DNA of 64,000 nt. Source: Pipra filicauda. Lineage: Eukaryota; Chordata; Aves; Passeriformes; Pipridae. Positions 11,701-25,150 of the stretch are shown in pieces. Within the stretch, counting starts at the first letter, position 1; every line of letters starts with the position of its first letter. The position numbers and the translations under genes are program-made. The stretch spans positions 682,001 through 746,000 of the forward strand of contig NW_024104311.1 of assembly GCF_003945595.2 (NCBI RefSeq), given 5' to 3'. The notes below the pieces were generated by a model. It saw only the letters and a program-made list of their open reading frames with translations, did not search any database and had not been told where the DNA came from.

Positions 11701-14700
11701 GTATCTTTTGTTATTAAAGAAAGGATACTAGGGAGAGCTGGATGTTGGCCTAACCCACAGGACATCCCTTGTGTTCTTTTCAGGGCTCTAATTTTGTGTC
11801 CGCAGATATGCAAGGGTAAATGCAATGTTGGTAGGACTTTATATTTTATTTTTTGAAGGTGATGTCTCATGGTTCTCTTACTTCAGTGAAACCTGAACCT
11901 TAGATCCCTAACGCTGCATTGTGCCCTACTGAGGATATACATACAGTTTAGGACAATCCTCATAGTATTGGCACTTAGAAAGGGACCCCTTAGACTAAAC
12001 TACAGCCCTCCTGATGGTGCACTTTTTCCCTGGGATCCTTCTGCTCTGTCTGCATAGAACTTGATGAATACTTATGTCTCAGGAAAGATTTTGTAAGCTA
12101 TGAGAGAATTTCCCCCAGGATATCAGTGTATTATGGAAATATTATTTAAGAGTCTTCTGCTGGAAAACATCTAGTACAGCTGAAGGAGAGAGCGTGCCAG
12201 ATTAGACAGATTACTAGGCATAAATCCCAGTCTTTATTTGTATGAATATTCCTTCTGCCTTTAGATAATCACATTAACATCAGGAGTATTGCTTATACAA
12301 GTACTACTGAGAAAAAGTGGTAAGCAGGCTTGGGCCCTCAAAGCAATGTTCTTGTTCCAGCACTTTCCTAGTGAGGTTCTGACCTTGTTTCCTCATCAGA
12401 GCTCATTAGAGTTGGTACGTCCAGTAAGGAGGACCACCCACTACTTAGGAACCTCCAATAATGGTTACCAACCGATCTTTTACATCTATTAAAAGTAACA
12501 TTTTTAACAGTTCAGATGATGTTTTCCTTCCCCTTCCTAAGCTCTTCCCACACTTAGATACATGAGTACTGTATTTCATACTCGGTTGATTATGGAACCA
12601 GATCTTTTGTCTCTGCTGAGGGTTTTTTTGCTGCTCCTCCAGTGCAGACGAGCCAGAAACCTTCCACAACCATGTGCTGGATGAGCCCCCAGTGGGTGGT
12701 AAGACTGATATCTCAGGGTGGTTGTCATGAGGCAGCATGAGTTAGGATATGTCTCTTGCCAAGCCAGGCAGGAGGAGCACAACTTAGTGAGACCTCAGCA
12801 GTAACCTAAATGGAAAAAAAAAAAAAAAAGAGAAAAAAGCTATCATCATTTTTTTGTGGCTGATGATACTCGAAGGAGTACCACTGTGAGTGCCAAGGGA
12901 GGATTATAAACATCAAATTATAGAAATTGTTTACATGTCTACTGTTATGTGCATTGGAAAAAAAGAAGTAGTTTTTATTTGTACACCTAAAAGGAGAAGC
13001 CAAGTTAAAGCACTTATATAGATCAACCTCAAAAAATGAAAGTGTGAGAAAAATAATGCCAACAGTACTGCAACTTAAAATCCAGATTTCAAGCCAAATG
13101 TCTATGAAGGAAGAAGTATTCCATGGAAAATATCATATTCTTGCTATCTTTCTGACCACAGAGTTACACTCATTATGGTAAAGCTATAATTACAGCCTTG
13201 TGAATACAATGCTGCAGACAATGGCCTGTCAGTGTTTTTCCACTATAAACTCTCATGTGAGGTTTGCAGTTTTGTGAAATACAATTATCTTTGGCTGGGA
13301 TATTCAGCTACAATCTCAGCCCAGAAACTGGGCTGTGTGTTTGTGTGTTGTTTCCTTTACCAAGTTGTTCAAAGTTCATTGTTTTGTAAATGTTAGAACC
13401 TTTCTGATTGCTTATCTGCTTGTGTCTTATCTATACTGCGAGTATATGTTGAAAGAGTTTGCTGTCTCTGGTAATGCCTCAGTGCTGGGCAACGTTCAGG
13501 ACTGTGAGGCAATCGGAGTCCACGCTTTGGACCAAACTGCCTACGTTTGTATCAGTCTTGTTTGGAAAAGTCAGGACAGAAGGATTATAGCAAATTAGCA
13601 CTGGCTAGCATACCCAGACATGCACAGCAAAAGGTACATTAGGGATCACTAGAGTATGTTATTACAGCTATGGAAGGAGGGAGAATTGGCCAGGCTGATT
13701 AAGTGGGTAAAATTGAAGAGACTTGTCTGTCTTACAGAAATTCTGAGTTGATGTTACAAACCACTCCCAACCCCTCCGGCCAAAACCTGTAGGATTAGTG
13801 AAACTCTGCAACAACCATTGTACAGTTGTGATTCGAATTCTTTGGTGGGGCTTAGCTAAGGTTATTCTGTGTGAGATTGTGGTAATTGAGAACCAAATCC
13901 AGCCCAGTTTGCTTTTTCACAGATAACTCAAAGGGAAAATGTGGGGCCAACAGTGAGTGCTGATCTCCAAACTGAAGTATAACAGCATGATTAATTACAA
14001 ATGCTAACCATGTAACATCTGCATATGAACTCCTGGGAAATAGGTCTGAAATAACCGTATGTGTAATGTCTTAGTTAAACATAGTTATTTTGAGACAAAT
14101 ATTGCTTGCACTTAGGGGATCTCACCTGTAGTTAGATGTGATTCACTAAACATGAATTTATTCTGCGTCAGTACTCTGGAAGAAAACATGAAATCTTTGT
14201 GCTACAGATATCTCTGGTTGCTTAAGCAACTTGCTAGACATTGCAGGGAAAAACTGCTGAGTTCCCATAGTTTAAAATAAATATGGACAGAAGCAGTTTA
14301 ATACTTTATTGGCAGTGTGTAATTAACCAACAACCAGTGAACTGTCCATACAAGACCAGTAATACAAATAGGCAAATCATGCTAGAAATTTCTAAACAGT
14401 CTCCTATAACTAATCCCAAAGCCTTGTTGGTGTACACATATGCACACACAGAAACAGGCCCACATGCGCACAGAGCTGGGTGCACCCCCTCACTCATGGG
14501 CAGTATGGCTTACAAAAACACCCCTTCCCCAAAGATTGCAGACTTCCCTGTTTACACATGACTCCTGCAGGAGATACGGATCCTCTACCTTTTTGCAGAC
14601 CCCTGCAGCTCTCTACAAGTCATGGGCTGAACCACCCACCCTTGAGGCAGTTGTTTCCCCTCTAAGGTCTATCCCTTCTGTTATGAGTTTTCACACATCT

Positions 14701-17700
14701 TTTATACTTCTTTTCAGTCTGGCTCCTGCTTTGTATCAAGTGTTTTTGTAATTCCCCAGTCACTGTTTAATCTGGTTGATAATCATCTTCTCTACCATGA
14801 TCAGTTTGGGCCAATGCTGACAGGCAGTTTGGTGTGTTTTGTACACGGACACACACGGATACACACTTTGGACACATCTTTATCTTCATACATGACATTG
14901 TCTATGCCATCTGTCAAGAGGGGTGCTGTACATGCCTGTCAGGTCCATAGTGAGGGAGAGCCCTCCTTGGGATGCACCTGGGCCACTGGAGCAGGGAGAG
15001 CAAGGGGCTTGGCCAAGCAGCTGCTTGCAGCCATGTGGCTGACACTACTGAAACCAGAGTGAGTTGTGATGTTCTGGATGCATCCCACACAGTTGAAGGT
15101 AATAATAAGTGGGCAACCAAACCTATTTCCTGACATCCTTCAGGCTCCAAAATCCAAAAATGAAATTAACAGTTGCTTTACTAAATGTCTTTTGAATACC
15201 TATTATGATTCTCAATAAAGGCATCATAAATGAGACAGAAAGAGGAAATTGGATCATTGGAAAAACTCTGCAGAGAGACCATCTGGGCCTGGTGCTTTAC
15301 TAGATGGTGAAGAATTTACATTTCACACTCCCACAGTTTACATTTTCCGAGGTGATAAAGACATTTGGATCATTTTATTTTTTGGATGTTTTACATAAAA
15401 TGAAAAGCCATGATTGAAACTGGAACTGGAGTCAGGAAATAACCAGATTGAATACAATGTGGTAAAGTGCTAACAAATGCCACGTGTTATGTGATTAATT
15501 TAGTAGAAATGCCAGTTATGGATTTGGTTTGTCAGCAGTTGGCTTGGGTTTTGTGATTACTGGCCAATAGTTTAACTGATGATTTGATCTATAACAGAAT
15601 CCTCAACTTTTGGGAATGAAAGAGAGTTGCAGTGATAATGAAATGCATTAAGTATACACAGAGCTGTTAGCTGCTAGAAAGGATACTGATATATTCTGGG
15701 GTCTTCAAGTAACTGATGAATAGTCTTGTCTCTCAATTCAGTATGATTTATGGTGGTAAATCAAGACGGGGGATAGAACCATGGGACTGCTATTGTTTCA
15801 ATATGTCTTCAGGCAGCATTTTTGAATTGCAGATATAGAGGTAAAGAAAACTCTGGGTCTGACTCTAAATACATACTGCAAAGTATGGCACCACTCTTGC
15901 CTCTGAGTCAGTCTCTAATCACTGTTCTTGGCGTATCAGCACTGAGCCATGGGGAAGGGCCATCTGTCAGAAGTAATTGAAAATGGAGGCACTGACCATC
16001 TGTAGGTATTTAAGGTCTCCTGATAGTTTTTACAAGCTGAAGGATAATCTAGTGTTATAATTTATAGTGTGTCTACCTATTATCCTCTACATTTTTCAAA
16101 GGAATACATTATTCTTGGTCTCTTGTCTTTCACTTCTGTGGCCTATCTCTTTATGTCACAAACTTATTTCCCCCCGTCTCTGCAGTTCACTGTTGGCTGA
16201 AGTGACCCCTGTAAATCTTTGTAAGTTTGAGAATCTTTCAAAAGATGTGCTATGTAAATTACAGGTCACTGTTATTGTTGGAGCTAGCAAGAAGCTTTCC
16301 CTAGAGCCTTAGGATTTGAGTGGGCTAAAGTGGAATTCAGATCTAGTTTCTTCTTTGTGAAAGTCAATGATTGCTATATTCCATTGCTCTCTCTTGTCCA
16401 TATGGTGTAAATGATTTGACAAATGCCAGCACTATTCCAGAGAAAAGATGTGTAGATGTGTAAAAGTACTGTGCCTGCATACTTCCTGTGTGTGCCAAGC
16501 TATAGCTGGTTAATAGTATATAATAATGTACACTACTTGTAGGATCAAACTCTTGATTTTATCAAGAAATTAAGAAGATTTGTAATGCTTACTTTACATG
16601 TTGAACAGTTGAATTTTATTTACATATTTATTGGGTGTGTCAGTGTGAAGGAAACTAGCTCTATCATATGCACACAGACAGAGTAAGTTTGCTTTCTTCC
16701 AGAAAAAAAAAGGTTGTTTGAATATTTTTGTTAATTATCTTTCTCATGCAGGCACTCAAATACTGTACAGGTGCCGAGCTCACATGGAGAGAAAGGAAAG
16801 ATACAGCGAATTTTAAATAAAAATGCAGTCCCAGCAGGATTTGAAGTACACTGCTTTGAAATACAAAGCCAGAACTTTATTATCAAAGCTAAGCAAATTT
16901 TATGAACATATTCAAGGTGATGTTATGATAAATGAAGGAAGCCTGTGAAGTTGCTTGGAGTTGTTTGAGAATAAAAAGTAAAATACATTTAAGTTTCAGC
17001 AGATGGTTGGCAGAAATCAGAACACAGTCTGTTTTTCTGGGCAGGATCTGCATGCATGCAGACCACAGAGAAAGGAGACTAATGGCTTGTTTGCTATGCA
17101 GCCTTGTGCTCTTTATAGGCAAACACTCCATCAGTGTTAGGCAATGGGGAGTTGAGTATGGGATGCAATATGGAGCACAGAGCAGCTGACTATGAAAGCT
17201 ATGTATTTATGTCCCAGGGAGGCAAGGCAAGGAATACACAAGGGTGTTCCACCCTTTCTGTGGAGCATCTTCCTCTCCCGTTTGATCTTTACACAGAAGT
17301 GCCAGGAGAAGAGTGGAGGATAAGGGAACTGCTGAGTAGAGAATGTAGAGACTGTCATCGGCATGCTCATCCCCGGCACATTAGAGGCGAGGTGGTGTTG
17401 GCAGCCCTGGGTCCCACAGTGGGCTGGTGCTGCAGTGCTCTGCACACCTGCGTAAAGCAGTGAGATTTGGACCAGGAGAGATGTGACCATCTGCCTGTTC
17501 ATCTTCAGAGCTGGAAGCTGGCAGCTGGTTGTATTGCTGGAAGGAAGGTGACTTTGTCACCTCCCTGTTCTTGCCATCTCAGAGCCTGCCTCTAAAGGCC
17601 TGAAATGAGCTGCCAAAAAGTATCTGTGAAAGATTGACTTGTTCTTAGAGTCAAAGTGTTCCTCTCCACCACCAGAGGATATAGAGCGACTGATTTTGCT

Positions 17701-20315
17701 TTCCAACAGAAAAAAAAATTATCTGGATTTTAGTGATACTTTTCTTCCCTCAGAAGCCTTTTGAGGTGGAAATGACTGTGTGGATCCTGTGTTAGAATAA
17801 TTAGTCTGACATGAACTAGCTATCAAACTCATCCCTGGTGTGAGCATCTGAGCTATTCTTGGGTACCGTATTGTCTCACAGAAGCTACTGCTGCCTATCA
17901 CATTCCTGCTGCTGTTTACTGTCTCCAAGGGAAGGAAGGAATTTGCACTTTTTTAAGGTTCGTTTGGAGGCTTTATAGAGGGAGGAGGTAAAATCGATTC
18001 AGAGCCTCCAACCTCAGACTATACAAAATACTTGTATTTCCAGCATGGATATGGTGCTCCTAGTCAGATTCATACTTCTAATACTACAGAGAAGGCATGT
18101 ACTTCTACAACTTTTGATGCTCTACTACTGTTGTCTTCGGGGTCTAGAAGTGTCTAACCTCAGCACAGTCTATTAAAAGCTCAGGTGATCTGAATTCCCT
18201 TTTTATAGCTTTGCACAGAGCAACATCTTAGCTGCGCTTGATGACAGCAGTTTTTTGAGGGGAAAAATAAGGAAGCAAATTCGCACTCTTGTTTGTGATT
18301 TCAACCTCTTTTTGAGAAAAGGTTCAGTGCACTCACATTCAAATGTAACTTAAGGTTCTTCCCTCCTATTTTTGAAGATTACTGTGCATGTGTATTATGG
18401 AAGATGGATGTTATTAGCACAGAACAGTGTGCTTGTTATCTATTATACTATGATATATTTACTGAGAAAATTTTAATAAATAAACCACAGGCTTGAACCT
18501 CTGAACCCTTCTAAACCAGCCAATTCCCATGGGAGGTTCAGGAGTTTTTATGGATGAATACTGTGTTCTCATGAGAATTTTATTAGAGCTTGTAGACTCA
18601 AAACTGACTAGCAAGAGAATTTATGAGGTTACATGGGAACTATCACATCTTTCATTCCAACACCCTATGAGTTTATAAAATGAACCCTTCCTTAAACTGT
18701 GTTATAAAATAGAAGAGTGTTAATTCAACTTTAATAAAATATCTAATATTATCAGTCATTTCTTATCAGTTAGCACAGCTGGTTAATTTTATCAACTTTT
18801 CAGTTTTCAATTATCCTAGATTAGAGGGTTGGGTAAAGGCTTTTTGCTAAAAACTGGGGGGGGGGAAGGAAAGGAAGGGAGGAAGGTCAAAAGTTACCAA
18901 ATGCATCAAAGAACCCTTGTCAAGATGGATAATTAGAAGGGTGAATAGTGTCCATTATGTATTTGCTTAGCTTCTATTCTGTTTACTCTCTTGAATACTC
19001 TCTAAAATTCCTCTTGCAACTTTGTTTAAATTTAGAACAATGTTGAAGTTCTGTAGCTGCACATTATCCTGCTTGAAATTTAACTGAAAATGTTATTTTG
19101 CATCTATAGTTCATCTGGAAAGCTGCCTAAGCCAGGAATTGAGGTCTGTGGTAGTGAACTACAGAGGAAGTGGTCTAAGCAAGACTCCCTTCTGGGGATA
19201 TTCCGACATTTTATTACATTGTGTGTACTAATGAGTGGAGAAAAGGACTGAGAGCCAGGAAGGGCAGAGTTTTAATCAAATGACTCACGATATCGCCTTC
19301 AGCAAAATACGTGACCTTGTAATTCAGCCATCTTAGCCATAACAGTGGGTAAAAATAGGGACTCAGTGTAGTGTTAAGGCAGAGATACAGATGTGCCTGT
19401 TTCAGCTGTATTCATAGTCTGCAGATTTTTCCTCCTTTGGAGTACACAGCGTGGGAAGAGAAAAGATCTCCTTTCAGCTCAAATCCATGTTGACATGTAT
19501 TTTTCCTTGAACTAGAGTTTTAAAACTGTCAGATAGAGGTCAGTCCTTTACTCAGTCTGATTCACCTGTGAATGATCGAATTTGTTGGTCATAGTGGTGT
19601 TCAGGTGTCAGGGAGACCAGGGCACAAGGAGGACAAAGATACATATTTTGAATGGTTGTTTCAAATCAGATACATTCCTGATGCTGTTTGCCCAACCAGA
19701 CAGAGGTGGGAGACTGTCTGGACTGCACAGTCTGGGACACTGGAGGCTAAAAAATTTTCTTTAAATGGTGCATGAAGTGCATCAGTTTTCCAAGTGGCAC
19801 TGGAAACGCTGGCTTGGAGATCGTCCTGACAAAGTGCAGTTGTTTAAGATGTCACAGGCTTTGTTTTAAATCAGGAGTACATCTTTGGTATGTGTCTAGC
19901 ACTGATTTGGTTAAGAACAGACTGTTTCTGCTTCATGCAGCTCCATGTATGTTAGTCCTTATGCCTGACTCAGATCACGGCCCCAGAACTCCCCCTGGGG
20001 AGCTTCAGGCTTTCAGCAGTATGTGAAAGCATTCACCTGTCTCTATGATTCTTTTGGATGGAAGGTGCCATACAGAAGTATCAAGGAAAGCTAATTATCA
20101 TATTTTATAAATATTTCAGGCCCTAAAAAAGGAACAGGACTGGCTTACTTTACCAAATTTGGAACCACTCGTTTTATTTCAATCTCACATTACGCGTTAC
20201 ATGCTTACTGTCCATCAGAAATGTGAGGAAGGAAACCTCATGGGATTTTACTGCTTACCTTACCAGCTTTCAAAATGTAAAGAGCTGTTGTGATGGCAAA
20301 AAACAGGGATTCAAA
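11701..20315. other. Intergenic, nothing recognised
   Basis: About 8.6 kb of unique AT-leaning sequence. Low-complexity runs include an A17 tract near 12,812 and a G-run plus GGAAGG-rich stretch at 18,857-18,886. The longer open frames (17,137-17,502 minus, 121 codons; 14,440-14,751 plus, 103 codons) show no recognisable domain. Confidence 0.5.
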
Positions 20316-20780
20316 GTATAGAATCATAGAATCATAGAATCATCTGGGTTGGAAGAGACCTCCGAGATCATCAAGTCCAACCCTTGATCCACTACCACCA
20401 TGGTTACTAGACCATGGCACTAAGTGCCATATCCAGTCTTATCTTAAAAACCTCCAGAGCCGGAGAATCCACCACTTCCCTGGGCATCCCATTCCAATGC
20501 CTGATTAGCCTTTCTGTAAAGAATTTCTTCCTAACGTCTAACCTAAACCTCCCCTGGCACAGCTTAAGACCCTCTTGTCTTGCTGATAGTTGCCTGGGAG
20601 AAGAGACCAACCCCCACCTGGCTACAACCTCCTTTCAGGGAGTTGTAGAGAGTGATGAGGTCTCCCCTGAGCCTCCTCTTCTCCAGGCTGAACAACCCCA
20701 GCTCCCTCAGCCTCTCCTCATAGGACTTGTGCTTGAGTCCCTTCACCAGCCTTATTACTCTTTGGACCTGCTCAAGCAAA
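20316..20780 (-). mobile_element. CR1 LINE, 3' end, reverse orientation
   Basis: It starts on the plus strand with the reverse complement of the CR1 3' octamer tail (GAATCATAGAATCATAGAATC). The full 3' UTR and the end of ORF2 follow, in reverse orientation. The minus-strand frame at 20,407-20,610 is the familiar CR1 tail translation (W-N-x-M-P-R-E-V-V-D-S-P-x-L-E-V-F). Several tail units remain and divergence is modest, so this is one of the younger copies here. It is 5'-truncated near 20,780. Confidence 0.95.
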
Positions 20781-23574
20781 ACTGCATTTTCATAACAATT
20801 GTTCAAGCATAGGAAAAACATAATAAATACATCTCACGTCTCTAGTTTTTGCTGTCTCATGATTGGAAGGAGTGGACAAGGTAGATACTATATTGCCTTT
20901 TGTAAATCAATTGATCTATGTATTTTTAGACATTTATACAAACCAGGTTGACTAAGCCTCTTGTGCTTCAGAGAGAAAGTATCCCTGAGCTAACATTTCA
21001 CTGATCCTGTGAAGATTAAAGTAGGAGGAAATCACATACAAGCAGGACTACAAATCACTGAAGTTATTTAATAAGAGAAAAGCACTAGATTGGCTCAAAA
21101 CCAATCTGGAAAGGCTCTTTGTTTAAGTTATCAAGCTAATCACATCTGACCTCATTTTTTTAAATCTTATGTACTTTTATGAATTTATTTCTTTTCTCTT
21201 TGACATTTCACATTCACTGAGTTTTTTATTTTTCTCTTTTGGTTCATGTGAGCACAGTAGTTTGGACTTGGATCATTATTCTTCAAGTTGTGCAGCAGAA
21301 ACATTGTTTTATTCTTTAACAAGACCTTTACATTTTTCTCATATTTACCAGCCCATAGCATAATATGAACCAACAAAGAGGCTCATTTTGTAACTCTGTA
21401 TGACCACCAGGTTCTCATTGGAATACATTGCAAACAATACTGTAAATTGTTAGGAATGAGTGAACAACAGTTTTCATGGGGATATTTGCTGCCTCTGGCA
21501 AATAAAAAATTGTTCCTGTCATAACAGATGGTCATATTGCTGGTTATCTGTATCTTCTTCCTGTCAGCCACTGCCCTAGCAACAGTAGTTGCTACTGAGC
21601 CGATATCTCTACTAGAACTGCCCTACTTTGTGCTCTGAACAATTATTTCAGGCTCTAGCAGATGTGTATTTCCACAAACACCTGGCCTGTGAAGTGTGCC
21701 GGCTGACACAGAGGCATGCTTTTATTGCCCCATTCAGATCAGCATCCTGCCTTGCTGCCTCTTTGCCAGAGATGGCTCTGGCAGCTCTTTACTCTTCTTC
21801 AATCGGTGTTGCAAAACACAAAGTTTGCTAGTAATTGTTTAGTGGTATAGAGTTAGTTTTAAATGTAGGAAAACAGATTTGAGTGCTGTGACGTTGCCAG
21901 GAATTCTGGTTGCAAATACTTGTGCTTCCAAGTGTGCTTCACTGTTTTAGATATTTTCTAGTAAGAAATTATTTACCTTTTTCCTCTCTGTCAGTGATGA
22001 ATCTCTGTCCTAATCTAAGCTTGTGGTGCCCTGTTCATCCACCCTGTTTATCTGCTAGCAAGAAGAGCACTGGTTGTTCCCTACCCTTCCACAAAGAAGA
22101 CAAAATGCCGAGGACCTTCTCAATAGCAAAGTTCAGACTGAGAGAAGGGATTATCTGAGCAGCATTTCAATGTGGAAAAATTCAAATTAAAAAAAAAAAA
22201 AAGAAAAATGGAGGTGCCTCTAAAAGAATATTTTCTAATTATGTATTTTAAAGTTGGATTTTGGATTAAAAGAACAGCAGGAGGAACCTCCTTTTGTTGA
22301 GCTATTGATGTTGTAGAATATCACAGAAATGTTTTGGAAATACTAACCAGCCATTTTCCTTCACAGCTAAAGAAGGAAAACCCAAGGGAACTATTGCCTT
22401 CCTAATTGTAGAAAAGTGCAGGAATGCAACTCAAACATGCTTTTACTATCCTAATTTTAATTGTACATTATAGTTTAAATTTATTTCCATAATGTGGAAA
22501 ACACTAGATAAATTTGAACTCTAGGTCATGAAAGGAATACACATGGATATTGGCAGAAAGTGCTCTCATTGGGTGCTATTTCAAAGTATCATTTCCATTT
22601 TAAAATTCCATATCCTTAGGACAATTACTTTGAAGAAGTTTAATTACATCAAATGTAATTAAATTTATAAAATGTTCTTTAGTTATGTTTAAAAAGACTG
22701 TCTGAGAAAACCTGTTTCTAAGGGCACTGCCATTTTATTCATCTGTCTTTTCAGGCATGTTTTTGTTGGCATTTTCATCTATATTTGGCCTCATTTTTAA
22801 TGAACTTTTAACTGCTAAATGGTGGTTATCTGGGACACAAGAATCAAAAGTAGTTAGAGTTCCTCAAAGCTAAGAAGAATAGACAGAAATACTGCTCAGC
22901 ATTTTACGCAGTAAGCTGTGGAACAATGAACTATAATTATCTCCTGTTAAAACAGCAAAATAAGAAATATGCCAGTTTAGACTTGAAGTTGGCAGCAGTT
23001 CAGAAGTTTGAGAGAATGAGAAATTGTGGAAATTCACTGCCTTATTTTTCCCTTCATGCCCCTTCTATGTCAACTTTTTAGTTTGTCTGCAAATGCTCAA
23101 AATTTATTTGCTCTAGAAGCTTCGTCTTCCATCCCCTCATCATTAATAGTGGCAGCATGAAGCCAATTGGGCTCAAAAAGTTGTCAGTTGTCATTATTCA
23201 GACTTCAGGCAAAACACCTTTCAGTCTAACTTAGTAGTTACATAGGTTCAAATAGATGGGAGAAACAAGGAAGCACTAGCATCCTCATTTTACAGACAGG
23301 GAATTAAAACAAAAAGTGTATGGCTCATCTCCGTGACCTGAGCTCTGTGCAAGTTAGATGCTTAATACTGAACTATTTGCTTAAACTCCTTCCCTAGAGG
23401 AGAAAGATAGCCCTCAGTGATTTATCCCATCCATCTTAAAAATCTGTATTAGAGTGGATAGAAAGGGTGATCCTGTGATAAGGCTCTTGCTCTATCTCTC
23501 CACTGACTGTACGGGAAGCCAAAATGGAAGATTTTGCCCCCAGTCCCCCCCTTGCAACTGAAGGAACTTTTGTG
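20781..23574. other. Intergenic, nothing recognised
   Basis: Unique AT-rich sequence between two CR1 copies. Short A-runs (for example 22,188-22,203) but no coding signal or known repeat. Confidence 0.5.
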
Positions 23575-23985
23575 GAGGCTTCCAAGGTGGTCAGGGCTAA
23601 AGTACATGTGAGGAGACACTGAGGGAGCTGTTCTTGTTCAGTCTGCAGAAGAGATTGCTCCAGGGGGACCTAACAACAAGTTCCAGTGCCTACAGGGAGG
23701 CTGTCAAGGGATGGAACCAGTGGTGCATGGTGACAGGATGAAAGACAATGTCTCAAGTCAAAACGAAAGTGGTTCACACTCAAAACGAAAGGAGAAATCT
23801 TACCCCCACAACAACAGCCCAGCTGTGGAACAGATAGGCCAGAGAGGTGTGCACTGTCCATCCTTGAGATTTTCAAGAACCACCTGAGCAACTGGTCTGA
23901 CCCCATGGCTGACCCTGCTTTGAGAGGAAGTTTGTGCTAGAGACCTCCTGGGGTCCCTTCCAACATGAACAAGTCTGTGACTCTC
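23575..23985 (+). mobile_element. CR1 LINE, diverged 3' end
   Basis: Plus-orientation CR1 with 'GAGGGAGCTGTTCTTGTTCAGTCTGCAGAAGAGA', the 'CCAGTGGTGCATGGTGACAGGATG' block, and the 3' end 'GGGTCCCTTCCAACATGAACAAGTCTGTGACTCT'. Numerous substitutions and small indels relative to the usual CR1 pattern. Confidence 0.85.
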
Positions 23986-24139
23986 AGCTGACCATGCACT
24001 CGGACTTTCATGCAATGTTAGATGTTACGGGGAGCTGAGAACAAAACTGAACACCATTACATCACCCTCCTAATTTACATTGTCCCTGGATTACTGAATG
24101 CTCTGCTTAATTCCACTCACCACACGACAGAATAGGTGT

Positions 24140-24640
24140 AGGAGAACCAAAAAAGATACAGAAAAGAGACTGTGAGGAAAGACTAAATAGGCTAGGCTCT
24201 CCAGCTTGAAGAGATGTGCGGGGTCTGGATGTACTACTGACCTAGGAAGTGATGATTATTGAAGAGATGCTAAAAAGGGAATGATTAGTCACTGTTTCTA
24301 GGAATACAAGTAGGAGCACTCAACAGTGATCAGGCAGCAAGTTTAAAAACAAACAAGACTTGTTCATGAATATATAATAATATTGTGAAAGATTTTGAGA
24401 AGGCCAAAAGCACAAGTAGATTCAAGAAGTGGTTAGATGAGTTAATGGCAAATGTATCCATTGGTACACAGGGATTTGGATGAAACTATCACCTCAGGAA
24501 GTTCCTAAATGGCTGTTTGCTGGAGGCCAAGAGACCACGTCAGGAGAAAGTTTAGGATATGCATGGCCTTGGTTGTGCCCCTCTGCACCTGGTGCTGTTC
24601 ACCACAGAGGAGAGTCCTTGGCCAGTCTGACAGCTCTCAT
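24140..24640 (+). mobile_element. Old CR1-type LINE fragment
   Basis: Matches the order of an old CR1 subfamily: 'GAAAGACTAAATAGGCTAGG', the 'TAGATTCAAGAAGTGGTTAGATGAGTTAATGGCAAAT' stretch, and 'GTTTGCTGGAGGCCAAGAGACC'. More diverged than the flanking CR1 copies. The 3' end is indistinct. Confidence 0.6.
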
Positions 24641-24907
24641 TACTGCCTCACCAGCAGTGACCATAGCCTGCTCCTGCTCCCTGATGAGGGTGGATGAAAT
24701 GGGCAAATTAAGGGAAAGGCACCACAAGCTCTGAAGGAAAAGGAAGCGAGAGAAAGGCTGGGACTTAGGAGACCTCTCATGGTATTGACTTGTGGTGCTG
24801 GGTAGCTTGAGACTAGCAATTATCTTTTTACTTTTTGTACCACATGATCCTTGTCTATAAAATTTGTCTTTTTTAATCTTCTGTGGGGGTTATTAGCATT
24901 AAAATAT

Positions 24908-25150
24908 CAGTAAATATGAAACACAAGGGGTACCATCAGAACATAAGGAAACACTTTTGTTGCTGTGAAGGTGATAGAGCACTGGTACAGATTGCCCAGG
25001 GAGGTTAGTCTTCATTCTTGGAGATATTCAAAAGCCAGCTGGATGTGTGTCTCAGCAGCCAGCTCCAGGTCACCCTGCTGGAGCAAGCAGATTGGACCAT
25101 ACAACTTCCAGAGGTCCCCTTGAACCTCAAAAACTCTGTGATTCTGTGAA
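24908..25150 (+). mobile_element. CR1 LINE 3' end
   Basis: CR1 3' UTR in plus orientation: 'ACATAAGGAAACACTTTTGTTGCTGTGAAGGTGATAGAGCACTGG', then 'TTGCCCAGGGAGGTTAG', 'CTCCAGGTCACCCTGCTGGAGC' and 'AACTCTGTGATTCTGTGAAAT'. Together with the copies at 23.6 and 24.1 kb it makes a cluster of three plus-oriented CR1 fragments. Confidence 0.88.

Noticed and set aside
12806..12830. A17 tract as the tail of a processed pseudogene
   Set aside because: The sequence before it shows no coding resemblance and no target-site duplication was seen.
20407..20821. Frames of 67 and 85 codons (minus) and 132 codons (plus)
   Set aside because: All lie in the CR1 copy; the minus frames are the tail of CR1 ORF2 and the plus frame is its antisense.
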